Source: Campanula takesimana
Lineage: Eukaryota; Streptophyta; Magnoliopsida; Asterales; Campanulaceae
Assembly (NCBI GenBank): GCA_026119855.1
Contig: JAOWBW010000764.1
Coordinates: forward strand, 248,001 to 312,000
DNA length: 64,000 bases
Reading direction: 5' to 3'
Every line of letters starts with the position of its first letter. Position 1 is the stretch's first letter. The position numbers were made by a program, and so were the translations under genes. The notes below the pieces were generated by a model. It worked only from the letters and a program-made list of their open reading frames with translations. It searched no databases and had not been told where the DNA came from. This document shows positions 43,441-54,893 of this stretch, one piece after another.

Positions 43441-43940
43441 AGAAGTCATTATATTTGATAGCTCAACAATACATCTTAGAACAATGGTGTCCTACCAATT
43501 TGAGCCACTAGTTATACGGGCTCGTTGATAATGGTTGGGCCAATATTTGTATCCCTATGCAGATGGAAAGGGCAAGTATAGTTGTGGAAGCTCCTCAAAG
43601 CCAAGTGGTTTTGCTTTGATCTCGTTATCAATAGTTTGAAGCACTAGGCTGATGATGTAATTCATTGATAACACCATGTCCTACCGCCTTCTGTACAATT
43701 GTACCGAAGGTGAATCTTGATATTTCCATTTGAGTGTACCTCATAATTGAGTTCTGGTCAACCATCAGAAGAAGAGCGGCAGCAAAGGTTCAGGTCAAAC
43801 TCTGATCCTTCTTACTTGATTATAAAAACCTGAAATTAAGATTCTGTGCCTTGCTTGTAAGGTCCTGGAAATGGAATGAGTCGTAAATTCACACAGTAGG
43901 GCCTAGAATCAAGACACACTTAGTTATTCACAAACTCATA
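43441..43940. other. Intergenic DNA between SAUR 2 and SAUR 3
   Basis: Non-coding, SAUR-unit sequence. From 43815 it matches 37262 onward. No gene. Confidence 0.6.
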
Positions 43941-44211
43941 ATCCCTCCGTCTCAGTCCTACCCTGGATTTGCACATTTATTAAGAAAACAGTAAAAAAGA
44001 ATAAACAACACAAGTGATTCAAAACATTCATAATTCTAGTGGGTGAAAAGTAAGTTAGTTAGGTATTGGCTTTTTTTTTTTTGTAATTATACAAGCATTA
44101 TAAGGACAAATATGTCCAATACTATGCATAACTTTCCATTTTGGGATTGATACTCTTAGTCTAGGACATACTAAAAAGGAAAGTAGGACTCTTACTCTAG
44201 GACAGAGAGAG
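43941..44211. mobile_element. Stowaway MITE between SAUR units
   Basis: 271 bp. Inverted ends ATCCCTCCGTCTCAGTCCTA and CTCTCTCTGTCCTAGAG (right end in reverse), flanked by TA (43939-43940, 44212-44213). The sister sequence ACTCATAGAAATCAAG at 37400-37415 is an uninterrupted empty site at the same TA. Confidence 0.92.
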
Positions 44212-44503
44212 TAGAAAACAAGTGTGGACTTCTGACCTTCTCACTTTTTGGTAAAATCTTGAATGTCTTCTGCAGTAACAAAAAAAATACAAAATGTAGT
44301 CCAAACGAATAAAAATAATACTAAAAAAAGGTAAGTAGCATAGAATCTGTGACGATGAAGTTTTCAACTAAGAGAAGGAACCCTTTTCCATTTGCTTAAA
44401 AGTTTACAGATGGTTGGAAAAAGCTGCAAAAAACTACTGTTTACAACTTCCTTTCTAATATAGTTACAAAATTTGTTTGGCTAAGACATCCTAATCTTTT
44501 GAC

Positions 44504-44808
44504 TCATAATCTGCTCAAGCAAGAAGTGACATCAGTGAATATACCCTCTCTGCAAGGAATCGTCAAACCACCCATTGGGTGATCAAATCCAAATTCTTCC
44601 TCAGCTCGGCTTAACAATTCCTGGAATAAAGGTTGACTCAAGAATGATAGTAGAATTACAAATCGTTTCTTTTCCTGCTCTCCCACACATATACTGCAAA
44701 ATAGCCTTTTGGAACATCTATATCAGTGGGTGTTGTGTTGTTTTCGTTAAATGACAACCTTCTAAGCATCTTCTTAGCAGGAAGGATCCGAGGCATGCGA
44801 ATGGCCAT
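44504..44808 (-). pseudogene. SAUR: Frameshifted SAUR copy 3
   Basis: Reads MAIRMPRILPAKKMLRRLSF and then DIDVPKGYFAVYV from the ATG at 44808, almost the same as SAUR 1, but two extra bases in the stretch around 44685-44692 (TCCCACACATATAC on plus, where sisters have CCCCCACATATAC) shift the frame after VYV. The C-terminal half (GEQEKKRF, LSFLSQPLFQELLSRAEEEF, FDHPMGGLTIPC) is intact in the shifted frame and could only be translated from an internal ATG as 60 residues. Total length is 305 bases versus 303. A TATA box and upstream block are retained. Most likely a recent pseudogene, unless it is a sequencing error. Confidence 0.88.
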
Positions 44809-44930
44809 TATATTGTAAAGATATGTTCCACAGATTCAAGAATGAAAAAGATTATGTTGAAGAACTTTGAGTGAGAACTGTTCTTTGGAGTTTGTGAGGA
44901 TTTGTGTTAAACGAGATCGGTTTCGTGGGT

Positions 44931-45070
44931 ACTTATAGATGCCTCTATCAAGTCTATGATTCTAAAAAATCATGAAATGAGTGGTGAAGAGGCACTTGGA
45001 TAAAGGACTTTGAGCGACAATTAGATGTGAAATATAACATGGTCTTGTCTGCCTACTAATCATCAAGAAA
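44931..45070 (-). promoter_or_regulatory. Promoter of SAUR copy 3
   Basis: TATA box CTATAAGT (44931-44938). The conserved block has CTTGTCTGCC on plus (near 45041). The auxin element is degenerate (GCGACA on plus, near 45016). Confidence 0.6.
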
Positions 45071-45805
45071 TCACCATAACTGATAGCTGAACCATACAAT
45101 TCAGAACAGATGGTGTCCTACAAACCTAAGCCACTACTTATATGGCCCTTTGATCATGGTTGACCACTTGTCTTACAAACATGTTTTTACATACAATATG
45201 ATAACATGTAAGATAAGCTAGTTTGGTACCTGTTTAGATGTCTTTAATAATCTCAAGTCAGACTGCCAACCAATCCATTCTCACCTCTTAAAGCTACAAA
45301 TTGCTCAATCAATTGCGATCATCTGTTTTGACCTGCAAAACAGAAAACATGAACAATCCCTATTAGTGTAATTCAGGGGGATACCATGTCCTACCACGTT
45401 CCGAACAAGTAACATAGCCACTATTGATCATAAATCAGTATCCAACTTCAAGACTATTTTAATTGAAGATTATCTGCTAGTGGATCCTGAAGTTCTGTTA
45501 GGATTGATGATCTAACAATTACTTATCTTGCAAAGATTAATGCACAAAATAGCAAAGAGAAAGCAAAATTGAAAACAAAGAACACAGAGATTTACGTGGA
45601 AAACCCTTCTAACCAAGAAGAGTAAAAAACCACGGGCGACGGAGAACAATCCACTATAATCAATCAAGAGTACAAGGAGATGACAAGGTGATAATCAATC
45701 ACACAATCTCACAATCCCTCAATAATGAATAACCCTAGCTTTCTCTCTATAAACCCTCTCAAGGCTGCACAACACAATAATAATAAGAGCAGCAGTTTTT
45801 ATATA

Positions 45806-46111
45806 GGGAGAACTCCGTTTTTGTCCATCGTACTTTGGGTCGTGTGTCACTTTTACCATCGAACTTTATTGTTTTCATTTTTACCATCGTGCTACAAACA
45901 ATGGTGTCATTTTATACCAAATTCGATAATTTAGACCCAAATTTGTTTCAATTTTACCATCGTACTGCAAACAATAGTGTCATTTTACACCCAAATTTGG
46001 TATGAAATTACACCATTGTTTGTAGTACGATATTAAAAATGAAAAAAATAAAGTTCGATGGTAAAAGTGAAACACGCCTTAAAGTACAATAGACCAAAAC
46101 GGAGTTTTCCC
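45806..46111. mobile_element. Mutator-like MITE in the copia D LTR
   Basis: 306 bp, near-complete foldback: GGGAGAACTCCGTTTTTGTC pairs with the right end. Flanked by the 9-bp direct repeat TTTTATATA (45797-45805 and 46112-46120), the Mutator length. The sister LTR at 58796-58816 is the exact empty site. It sits next to the LTR TATA box. Confidence 0.93.
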
Positions 46112-46173
46112 TTTTATATATAACACGCCTAATTCAAACCCTAGCCGGATTTGACCCAGCCCAGCCCGTCACT

Positions 46174-46283
46174 TGTGCAGCCGCCCAGTTTTAGTTGTGC
46201 GGTCGCCCAAACAACCTGAAACGAAACTGGCCTTAAACAAGGCTCTCTGTGCGGTCGCCCATAATACTGTGTGCGGCCGCCCA
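46174..46283. promoter_or_regulatory. Cassette in copia D LTRs
   Basis: TGTGCGG-type sites start at 46174, 46196, 46248 and 46270 (22, 52, 22). The other LTR has them at 58870, 58892, 58944 and 58966 with the same spacing. On the element strand the cassette is about 55 bp upstream of TATATAAAAA (58802-58815 in the uninterrupted LTR). Confidence 0.75.
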
Positions 46284-46422
46284 AAACTGTTGTCTACGAT
46301 ATTTTGCCCAGAATAATTGAGAGTCACCCAATAATTCTCCACCTTGACGATCAATCCCGAAAAAGCTAGTAAACCAAGGGAACATCTCTATCTCTATCTC
46401 CGCCGCCCCGCCCCAAAGGGCG

Positions 46423-47499
46423 TCAATGACTAGTAACCCCAACTAAGTTCAAGCAATGCTCGAACTTAGCAATCTGCATAGGTTTTGTCAGCATATCCGC
46501 TGGGTTGTCAACTGTATCAACCTTCTTTAGGACCACTTCACCATTCGCTATTGTAGTCCTCACGAAGTGATACTTTATATCAATGTGCTTCGTTCTCCTA
46601 TGGAAATAATTCTGATTCTTTGCCAAACAAATAGCACTTTGGCTATCACTGAAAACCTCAGGAGCACCTTGAACAATACCAAGTTCACAAACCAAGCCAC
46701 CAAGCCATTTGGCTTCCTTGACTGCCTCTGTTATAGCCATATACTCAGCCTCGGTAGTAGACAACGCCGTGACTTCCTGCAATCCAGATTTCCAACTAAC
46801 CGCGGAACCACCAAGACAAAACACATACCCCGTTGTAGACTTTCTGTCATCAAGGTTTCCGCCCCAATCTAAATCAACATACTCAACAAAACCATCACTG
46901 TTCTTGCCATATACAATGCACAAACCTGGTGTACCACTCAAGTATCGCAGAATCCACTTGACAACATTCCAATGCTCCTTCCCCAGATTCCCCATGTATC
47001 GACTCACAACGCTCACTGCCTGAGCGATATCTGGTCGAGTACAAACCATAGCATACATAATACACCCAACAACATTTGAATACGGAACACGTGACATATA
47101 ATCCATATTATCTTTAGACTTGAGACTATCTAAAGAAGATAACCGAAAGTGAGATGCTAAAGGAGTACTTACAGATTTGGCATCCTTCATATTGAATCAT
47201 TCCAGAACCCTCTTAACATACTTTCTTTGAGATAAGTACAAGAGTCCCTTCTTTTGATCCCGTTCAATCTCCATGCCCAGAATCTTCTTTGCAGCACCTA
47301 AATCCTTCATCTCAAACTCACTTTACAGCATCAATTTCACCTGGTTGACATCATTGATATCTTTTGCAGCCACAAGTATGTCATCGACATATAATACAAG
47401 ATAAATCAATGTTCCATCACTACAACCCTTCAAGTAGACACAACTATCAAATTCACTCATAGCAAAACCATGGGTAACCATAAAAGTGTCGAACCTTTT
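46423..47499 (-). pseudogene. Copia D reverse transcriptase end and RNase H
   Basis: 46423-47190 contains TRPDIAQAVSVVSRYMGN, LRYLSGTPGLCIVYG, DWGGNLDDRKSTTGYVFCLG, STTEAEYMAI, FSDSQSAICLAKN, RTKHIDIKYHFVR and NPADMLTKPM, a well preserved RNase H with its acidic residues. 47323-47499 gives YLVLYVDDILVAAKDINDV, the catalytic YVDD box, closing at the boundary with element E. A frameshift or stop near 47191-47322 separates the two. The missing first part of the reverse transcriptase is at 54894-55239. Confidence 0.92.
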
Positions 47500-48480
47500 T
47501 GTTTGCACCCCAGAAGATTCCCGCTCACCTTTTTGATTTGAGAGTCACCATAATGTTGTTGAACGGAACACAGACCGTTGAGATTCTTGAGTTCGGGGGT
47601 TAAGTTATGGATTGGGAAGGTCAAGGAGCACCCAATCCACCCAATCTAGGATTGGTTTTGCTTAGGTGTTTTTAATCAGATAAAGAACAAGTAATTAAAA
47701 CAAATAAAGCCAATAATTAATTTCTTAATTATTGGAATGTCGGATCATGTGCTTCGAGACCATCTCCATGGATTGGAGAGGCTCTAGGATGATCCTTTTG
47801 ATGGGAGTACACCACTCTAAAGCAAAGAAGGAGATGAGAAGTAGAGATTAAAAGCGTAGGAGTTTACCTAAAGCATTCTTGAGATTCCAATTGATGGCCT
47901 TGACTAAGGCCTTGATGATCCAAGAGTTTTGTGATGTTTGTGACTTGAAAAGATGAGTTTTTGATGGTGTTTTGGTGTGAGGGGAGAGGAAAAAATGGAT
48001 TATTGGGAGATAGTCTGATTAAAGAATTGTTAACCTCTATTAGGATGACTAGGAACTATTAACTAGCATTATGAGAGTCTAGGGTTAAAAGACTCTTTAT
48101 TTAAAGGTTTAGATTGCTTAGGGACCAAGCCAAGGAGGTGGAGAGGTTTAATTAGGTAAGAAAATCAGTAGGAAACCTCCAGGAAGTCTCCTATTAGACA
48201 TTTCCCGGTTTAGGAGAGTGTTGGCCAAGAAAGAGATCGGGACGGAGAAGGAAAGTGAATCAGACTCGCAGACAGAGGAGATATCTCGTACGAGGCATCC
48301 AATGTAAAATTACTGTTTTATCCTTGTCTAAAGTTTTGTTGTCCAGTTTAGCCCCTAACTAACGGAGTCAGTTAGAAACTTAACGAAACATGTCAAAACT
48401 AACGAGTTTTCATCAAAACACAAAGGCGAGACACGAGAGTAGTGTAATCATAAATTTGAGTTCAAAATGGGGTGTCTACA
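47500..48480 (-). repeat. 3' LTR of element E
   Basis: 981 bp, TGTTTGCACCC...GGTGTCTACA. Highly similar to 53893-54893 but 20 bp shorter: one CTCGTACGAG unit is missing near 48285. The minus strand reads GCCGAGGGGCTC beside it (48481-48492), the purine tract. Confidence 0.93.
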
Positions 48481-48800
48481 GAGCCCCTCGGCGATGATAC
48501 TTATGGAAGAAGTAACGTCGTCGATAGAAAAGACACCATTTAGAACTTTGGGTATGGTCGTGCTATAAAGCTGCCTACGTATTCCTTGGAAGGAAATCAG
48601 ACCAAACGTAGTTTGACTCTGAAAACACGCAAAAACAGAAGTTTGAGGTATTTTGAAAATCATTTTGAAAGCAATACTGCGGTAAGTAAAGTTTAGAGCT
48701 TAGAGAGTAACCCATACTGAGGAATCAATGTCCTTGACCCAATTCTGAATATACCTTCTGTTGCCGATGGAGTGTCGCGGTTGACGGTAGTTGTTAGGGA

Positions 48801-49345
48801 ATATCCTCTTTCAATGCACCTACATTAAAAGTACTGGATATTATCCTCTCTCAATGGCCGAAACTGATCGAGAGTACTGGATCCCTAGATGTTCTCTTCC
48901 AATGGCCTTAGCTGATCAAAAGTACTGAACATGTCCTCTTCCAATGCATCATTGAAAGTACTGGACGATTTGATGCCGATTCCGGACTTTTTAGAATATC
49001 CTGAATATCCTCTCTCAATGGCCGTAGCTGATCGAAAGTATTGGACATTATCCTCTCTCAATGCTCTTACATTGAGAGTACTGGATGCAGAATCTCTTGA
49101 TTTGTTGTAGATTTGTAGACTTCTAAATATCCTCTCTCAATGGCCGTAGTTGATCGAAAGTACTGGACATTATCCTCTCTCAATGCTCTTACATTGAAAG
49201 TACTGGATGAAGAATCTCGTGACTTGATGTAGATTTGTAGACTTCTGAATATCCTCTCTCAATGGCCGTAGCTGATCAAAAGTACTGGATATTATCCTCT
49301 CTCAATGTTTTTACATTGAGAGTACTGGATGCAGAATCTCTTTTG
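48801..49345. repeat. Hairpin-rich minisatellite in the 3' region of element E
   Basis: About ten units of TCCTCTCTCAATG ... AGTACTGGA. Two unit types alternate: one with CTCTCAATG and CATTGAGAG as inverted arms around CTCTTA (stem of 9), the other with GGCCGTAGCTGATC. The last three pairs form a larger repeat of about 125 bp. Confidence 0.88.
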
Positions 49346-49381
49346 TGACTGAATTCTCTGGGGATCATTTGATCGCTGCTG

Positions 49382-49386
<5 letters not shown>

Positions 49387-49437
<51 letters not shown>
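49387..49437. repeat. TA microsatellite
   Basis: About 25 TA units, next to the minisatellite. Confidence 0.95.
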
Positions 49438-49440
<3 letters not shown>

Positions 49441-50098
49441 GCACGAATTGGTTCTTGTACTGTTAATACAACAAGTAGAACCTATTCTAGCAAGCAATTT
49501 AGCTTTGATTTTAGTTTATAATTGGACTCATGTGGCGGTGACAAATTTATGTGCGTGCCCGGTCGGTCAACCTTGGTGTGAGTAGTGTGAATAGCATGGA
49601 TTCATGACGGGATGTTTATTAGTGATGAACTGTATGTGTTGATTTGTGTGTGTGTGCGGGGACCTATTTTGACAAGTTGGGACCTAATCAGGTTTTCTTC
49701 AGAGATGATGCTACGGAGTTTCCTTGATGGTTGTCTCGAGATGATCCGTCCAGATCGTTCCTTTAGTCATGTTGTGTCAAGGGAGACAACTATTTGTCTG
49801 ACAACCAATGATGTGCAAGCTCTAAGTAGGCTAGGCGTACTTTTGAATCACTCTAGAATTCCATGTCCGAAAGTCTTCGGTGAAGGTGATGAGAAACATT
49901 ATCTATTCCCCCAATTTTATCTCATGCTTTGGTCTAAGTCAAGCCCCAAGAATCTTGCATGTTGTAGATGACTTCGTGAACAGGCTTATGAGGCTGTTTA
50001 ATTTGAAGAAGAGTGCTCTCCCGCTTGATTGATTTGAGGGAGGTTGAAGAAGAGATGATTTGAAGAATGTTCTCCCTATATTTTTATTATTATTGTTT

Positions 50099-50270
50099 TT
50101 GTGACGCACCCTGATTTTTGCCTAGACCGCCCTTTCGGATTTTCAATCTAGCGGGCAACTCTTTTGCGTCTCTTTCTATTTATATTTTTGTGATGCACCC
50201 TGATTTTAGCCTAGACCGCCCTTTCGGGTTTTCAATCTAGCGGGCATCTCTTTTGCGTCTCTTTTCAATT
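50099..50270. repeat. Tandem duplication of about 90 bp
   Basis: TGACGCACCCTGATTTTTGC at 50101 recurs at 50192 as TGATGCACCCTGATTTTAGC; the units share the CTAGACCGCCCTTTCGG and CAATCTAGCGGGCA segments. Confidence 0.9.
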
Positions 50271-51344
50271 TTTTTTTGACAAAGTATGTACTCGAAGATG
50301 ACTCAGAGAGGAGAGTAGTTTTGTCTCTTATTGGGAAAGAGACATGCAAGATTTTTGGGTTTGAATGTATTAGGCATTTTAGCTACCGACTTGGCTTTCG
50401 GGAAGTGTATTCCAAGCATCGACTCGGTGGGGATATCGCACTTTGTAGTGAGAGTAAGAGGCATAGTAGATAGCCCCTAGTGCGGATTTACTTTGACGAG
50501 TTCGTACATCTTGAATAGGAATTGGAAGGGGACGGAAAGAATAAAAAGCCCCTAGCCTTGATGCTTGGATTTCAAAGAGAAGTGTATGAGAGAGGAAGAC
50601 CCTAGACTCAACAGTGAACGCTGCTTGGCTCAAAGTACTAGAAAGATAGTTCTACCTTTAATGGACCCTAGTATTTATTTTTGATGTCTCAAGTGTTTGT
50701 TCAATTCATTCTTGCAAGTGAATCATCTAGAAATGTCTTGACAAGTTTTGAGGAGAAGGCCTAATCATTAGTGCGCCATTCGGATTTCTTCATGGATGAT
50801 GGAGACGATCTTCAAGTTAAAAGTCTCATTTTTTATTCATTTGGATTTAATCTTCATTGTAGGAGGAGATGAGAGGCCTCCTTTTTGACTTCATTATGTG
50901 TGGTTGAAACTCCTTCTTTGTAGGGTTATGAAACCTTGAGAGTTTTTTTTTTCTACTCTCAAAGCTTAAATTGAGTAGCCCCACTTTTGTTTGGGAATGA
51001 TAACGCCTTTGGCTTTTTTCAATTGTGGTCCTTCGACTTCTGCCATGAGCGCAGTGATAGTAATGTGTAGCCCCCAGGCCTTCTTCCCAAAACTTGTTTA
51101 GACATTTCTATTATCAATTGCAATGTTTTAGATTAAAGACAATTATTGTTTGCGGATCCATTTCATGAATTAGAGAGAAATTCAAAAGGTAGAACGACCT
51201 TAGAGTAGTGTATAGGAATAAGAATGACTTTTATTAATAACTTGAATTCAAAACAGACTCGATAGTTGACACAGACTAGAGAGGGGGAGAGATGGACTAG
51301 AATAACAGAATGACTCTTCGAGTTCATACTAGGAAATTAAAAAC
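50271..51344 (-). other. Non-coding part of element E
   Basis: Short frames on both strands only; none shows retroelement motifs. The region lies where pol would be expected. T-rich runs near 50265 and 50945. Nothing else seen. Confidence 0.55.
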
Positions 51345-51921
51345 CTATTCTATTTCTAGGGAGAAAGGGAGAGGATTGATAGTAACACTTGGTATCTCTA
51401 TTTCCTTCTTATCAATGAGGTCTTGGATGACATCCTTTAAGCGGCGGTAAGATTTGGTGTCATGGCCGGTGGCTCTGTGGAACTTGCAGAATACGATTGT
51501 AGTGATAGTTCGCCTTGTGAGTAGTCCCTTCTTCAAGCTTTATTTTGCCTTCCTTTAAGAGGATTTCAAGGAGACCCTCTTGAGTAACCCCTTCAAGATT
51601 ATCGTAGTGCTTTGTCGTTCCCATCTTAGTAAATTTGGATATATTAGGGTCACAGAGCCGCCTCTTCTTCTTGGGCGTGGTTGTTTCACAATGGGCTTCG
51701 GCCTCCTTTCTATAGCATTCCTTTTGAGCTTGCAAGCGTGCTTGAAGTGTGCCGATCTTACTCTCGTAGAACTCCTCTTGATTTTGTATACGAGTTTGGA
51801 ATGCCTCAATCTCTTTCTTGTGACACTCTTCTTGGGCTTGTAGGCAATTGTGAAGGATTGCGACTTCTTTCTCATAGTACTCCCCTTGGGTTTGTAAGCG
51901 AGTCATAAATTCTCCCTCCAT
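51345..51921 (-). pseudogene. Gag-like coiled-coil protein of element E
   Basis: 51460-51921 gives 153 residues: a coiled coil made of about four tandem units of 25 residues (LQAQEECHKKEIEAFQTRI, then a second LQAQKECY...), followed by KKKRRL and KHYDNLEGVTQEGLLEIL. 51345-51536, one frame over, continues VFCKFHRATGHDTKSYRRLK and DVIQDLIDKKEIEIP, the CKFHR...GHDTxxC...IxxLI block typical of Tat-type gag, with the second cysteine replaced by Y. A frameshift joins the two, so it is broken here. Such gag would let the RNA enter particles made by a helper element. Confidence 0.75.
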
Positions 51922-53874
51922 TTTTCTCTTGAAGTCAGTGTTTAGGCAGTGGCGCCTACTTCGACCATTTGACTTCTCCTTTTAGTCGGGTCTTGAGATC
52001 ATGGGCCTCTTGTGTAGACTTGGTGTCGGACATAGTGTTGAAAGGGTTTGGAATGATCTAATTGTGATTCGGACGTACCTAACGGTCTAGAGATTGTTAA
52101 ACCCAGATTAAGGTCCCCACAAGTCGGCTTTATGAGGTGTATAGACTTAGGAGTGAGTGAAGGTTGACCAAACAAGCACAGCATAGAAACTGTCACGGAC
52201 AGAAGGGAGACATCCTTGTCTCGTACGAGGCATCCAGCACAGAACACAGAATTACAGTCTTTTAATCCTAATTTTGGTCGGACAGAACTTAATCCATTTT
52301 AAGAGGTTACTATCTAGTTCATCCTGGAACAGTGGATTCTGTCACCCTAGAATATGAGCCCCTTGTTTTTCACCTGTATTGCACTCTCCCAAACGGACAA
52401 TTTGGGCAAAGGTCCCATATTCTCATCGGAATCCACCATTCAATTTAGCCAAACCTAAGTGATTTCGTAATTGTTTTGCACTTTGTTAAACAACGTCATT
52501 TATGCAATCAAACCTTATGAATTCTTGTTTAGGGACAACCGAAAGAGACTTTGTTGAACGTAAGATCTTGACGATGAGAGAGACTAGACTCGAATCCTCG
52601 TAGAAAAATACTCATCTCACCATCGCAACCCTTTGTTTAACAATTTTTCGAAGGGACATTCGTCAAGAATTCATGAAGGGAGGATTATAGATTGTATGAA
52701 AAGAGTTATCTTTGGCAAAGATTAAAACAATCCTAAGAATCAAACCGACCGGTCACAAGGTGTGTCCTATTGACTAGTATGTATGCATGAGGTTGATACA
52801 GGGCTTATGGCTAAGGCTCCCCATGAACACAGTCTAGGAGCGTGTCACGGAGTGGGTACACCATCTTTGGAGAGACTGGCGAGTGCCACTCGTAGAGTGG
52901 GGGTGCTGACCGACATCCGTCCTCCGATTGGGACACGGGTTTATAGGGTATGTCGTGCAATTAATCTACATGAGTTCACGTGTGTGAGAGTTAAGTTCTA
53001 GATGTCAAGGAAAAATAGAGATTTTTTTAAAAGCAAGTAAAAGATTGACCGGACCAAAGTGGTTGCCTACGTTTCTCTCAATCTTCAGAAAAAGAAAGAG
53101 AGTCTCAGGTCAACGTAGTTCGAGTTTGAAAATATCTTTTGAGAAGAGAAGGAGCACGTAAGCACGTAGGAGCACATAGAAGAGAGGGATAGATGTACTC
53201 ACAGTGCTTGCATTATTACCCATTAATGGGTGCAAAATAAACTAGGGGATGAGTAAAGTAGTCACCCCTAATTTTTTTTTTATACTCCGCTGCAAAAGAT
53301 GTTAGCTAAAAAACAATACATGCATATGACATAAATCATTTATTGCACATATGGGGACGGAGTAAAACAAACAAAGAAAAGTTTTTTTTTAAGTCCAGGG
53401 ACTAATCTGAAATTTTTGAAAATATGGGGCTGTTGTGGAATTTTCTGGAACTCAGGGACCATTCTGTAGTTTTAGAAGTGCAGGGACCAAACTGTAATTT
53501 TTTTTTTTTTAAACAGCCGCCAATTTTTTTTTTTATTTACTGATGGCCTAATCATTACTCATGATTATCCAATGATTGCAAATGATTAAAAGGAGATTTA
53601 ATCATAAGCAATTATTGGTGGATGACACAATGATTAAACATTGATTTTCCCGAATCAAAGAATGTTTGGCGGCTTAAAAAGGGAATGCCTCGTACGAGGC
53701 ATCCGATGTCTCGTACGAGTCATCCATTCCGAAGCCCAGATTTAAAACAGAACATATTTAAAACAGAACAGTCCGAAAATTCATAGGAAAATTCAGAAAA
53801 AATATATTTTTACCAGAAAATTACAGAGATTAAAACCACCTAATTTGTACGCAAGTCTAACCCACTTAATTTAT
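51922..53874 (-). other. Leader of element E
   Basis: Long untranslated leader between primer site and gag. Contains the palindrome CTCGTACGAG at 52218-52227, 53690-53699 and 53710-53719. T-runs at 53270, 53385, 53499 and 53528. No gene. Confidence 0.6.
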
Positions 53875-53892
53875 CCCCAGTGGAGTCGCTAC
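53875..53892 (-). other. Primer binding site of element E
   Basis: Minus-strand TAGCGACTCCACTGGGGA abuts the 5' LTR; similar to the TGGCGACTC... site of Tat-lineage elements. Confidence 0.75.
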
Positions 53893-54893
53893 TGTTTGCA
53901 CCCGAGAAGATTCCCGCTCGCCTTTTTGATTTGAGAGTCGCCACCATGTTGTTGAACGGAACACGGACCGTTGAGATTCTTGAGTTCGGGGGTTAAGTTG
54001 TGGATTGGAAAGGTCAAGGAGCACCCAATCCACCCAATATAGGATTGGTCTTGCTTAGGTGTTTTTAATCAAATAAAGAACAAGTAATTAAAACAAATAA
54101 AGCCAATAATTAATTTCTTAATTATTTGAATGTCGGATCATGTGCTTCGAGACCATCTCCATGGATTGGAGAGGCTCTAGGCTGATCCTTTTGATGGGAT
54201 TACACCACTCTAAAGCAAAGAAGGAGATGAGAAGTAGAGATTAAAAGCGTAGGAGTTTACCTAAAGCATTCTTGAGATTCCAATTGATGGACTTGACTAA
54301 GACCTTGATGATCCAAGAGTTTTGTGATGTTTGTGACTTGAAAAGATGAGTTTTTGATGGTGTTTTGGTGTGAGGGGAGAGGAAAAACGGGATTATTGGG
54401 AGAGAGACTGATTAAAGAATTGTTAACCTCTATTAGGATGACTAGGAACCATTAACTAGCATTAGGAGAGTCTAGGGTTAAAAGACTGTTTATTTATAGG
54501 TTTAGATTGCTTAGGGACCAAGCCAATGAGGTGGAGAGGTTTAATTAGGTAAGGAAATCAGTAGGAAACCTCCAGGAAGTCTCCTATTAGATATTCCCCG
54601 GTTTAGGAGAGTGTTGGCCAAGAAAGAGATCGGGACGGAGAAGGAAAGTGAATCGGACTCGCAGACAGAGGAGATGTCTCGTACGAGACATCAATGTCTC
54701 GTACGAGGCATACAATGTAAAATTACTGTTTTATCCTTTTCTAAAGTTCTGTTGTTCAGTTTAGCCCCTAACTAACGGAGTCAGTCAGAAACTTAACGAA
54801 ACATGTCAAAACTAATGAGTTTTCATCAAAACACGAAGGCGAGACATGAGAGTAGTGTAATCATAAATTTGAGTTCAAAATGGGGTGTCTACA
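53893..54893 (-). repeat. 5' LTR of element E
   Basis: 1001 bp. Two CTCGTACGAG palindromes lie at 54678-54687 and 54698-54707, 20 bp apart, about 175 bp upstream of TATA-like CCTATAAATAA (minus, 54491-54501). Confidence 0.93.

Larger units (their letters stand above)
45496..46333 (-). repeat. 3' LTR of copia D
   Basis: 838 bp, TGTTAGGATT...CACCCAATA. Aligns with 58503-59029 except for a 306-bp MITE plus its 9-bp duplication. The last bases are ATA where the other LTR has ACA. The minus strand carries TCAAGGTGGAGAAT (polypurine tract) just beyond, at 46334-46349. Confidence 0.93.
47500..54893 (-). mobile_element. Tat-like non-autonomous gypsy element E
   Basis: 7394 bp, exact duplication CTTTT outside (47495-47499 and 54894-54898), inserted in the copia D reverse transcriptase. 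LTRs at 47500-48480 and 53893-54893. The primer site on the minus strand, TAGCGACTCCACTGGGGA (53875-53892), is of the type common in Tat/Ogre/Retand gypsy elements. Only a gag-like reading is present; no protease, reverse transcriptase or integrase was found in 5.4 kb, so it depends on helper enzymes. Confidence 0.92.

Noticed and set aside
44504..44686. 60-residue C-terminal frame of the third SAUR as a separate small gene
   Set aside because: It is the shifted tail of a full-length SAUR reading; there is no separate promoter.
51580..51908. Leu/Phe-rich plus-strand frames that look like membrane segments
   Set aside because: They are antisense to the coiled-coil repeats of the gag-like protein.
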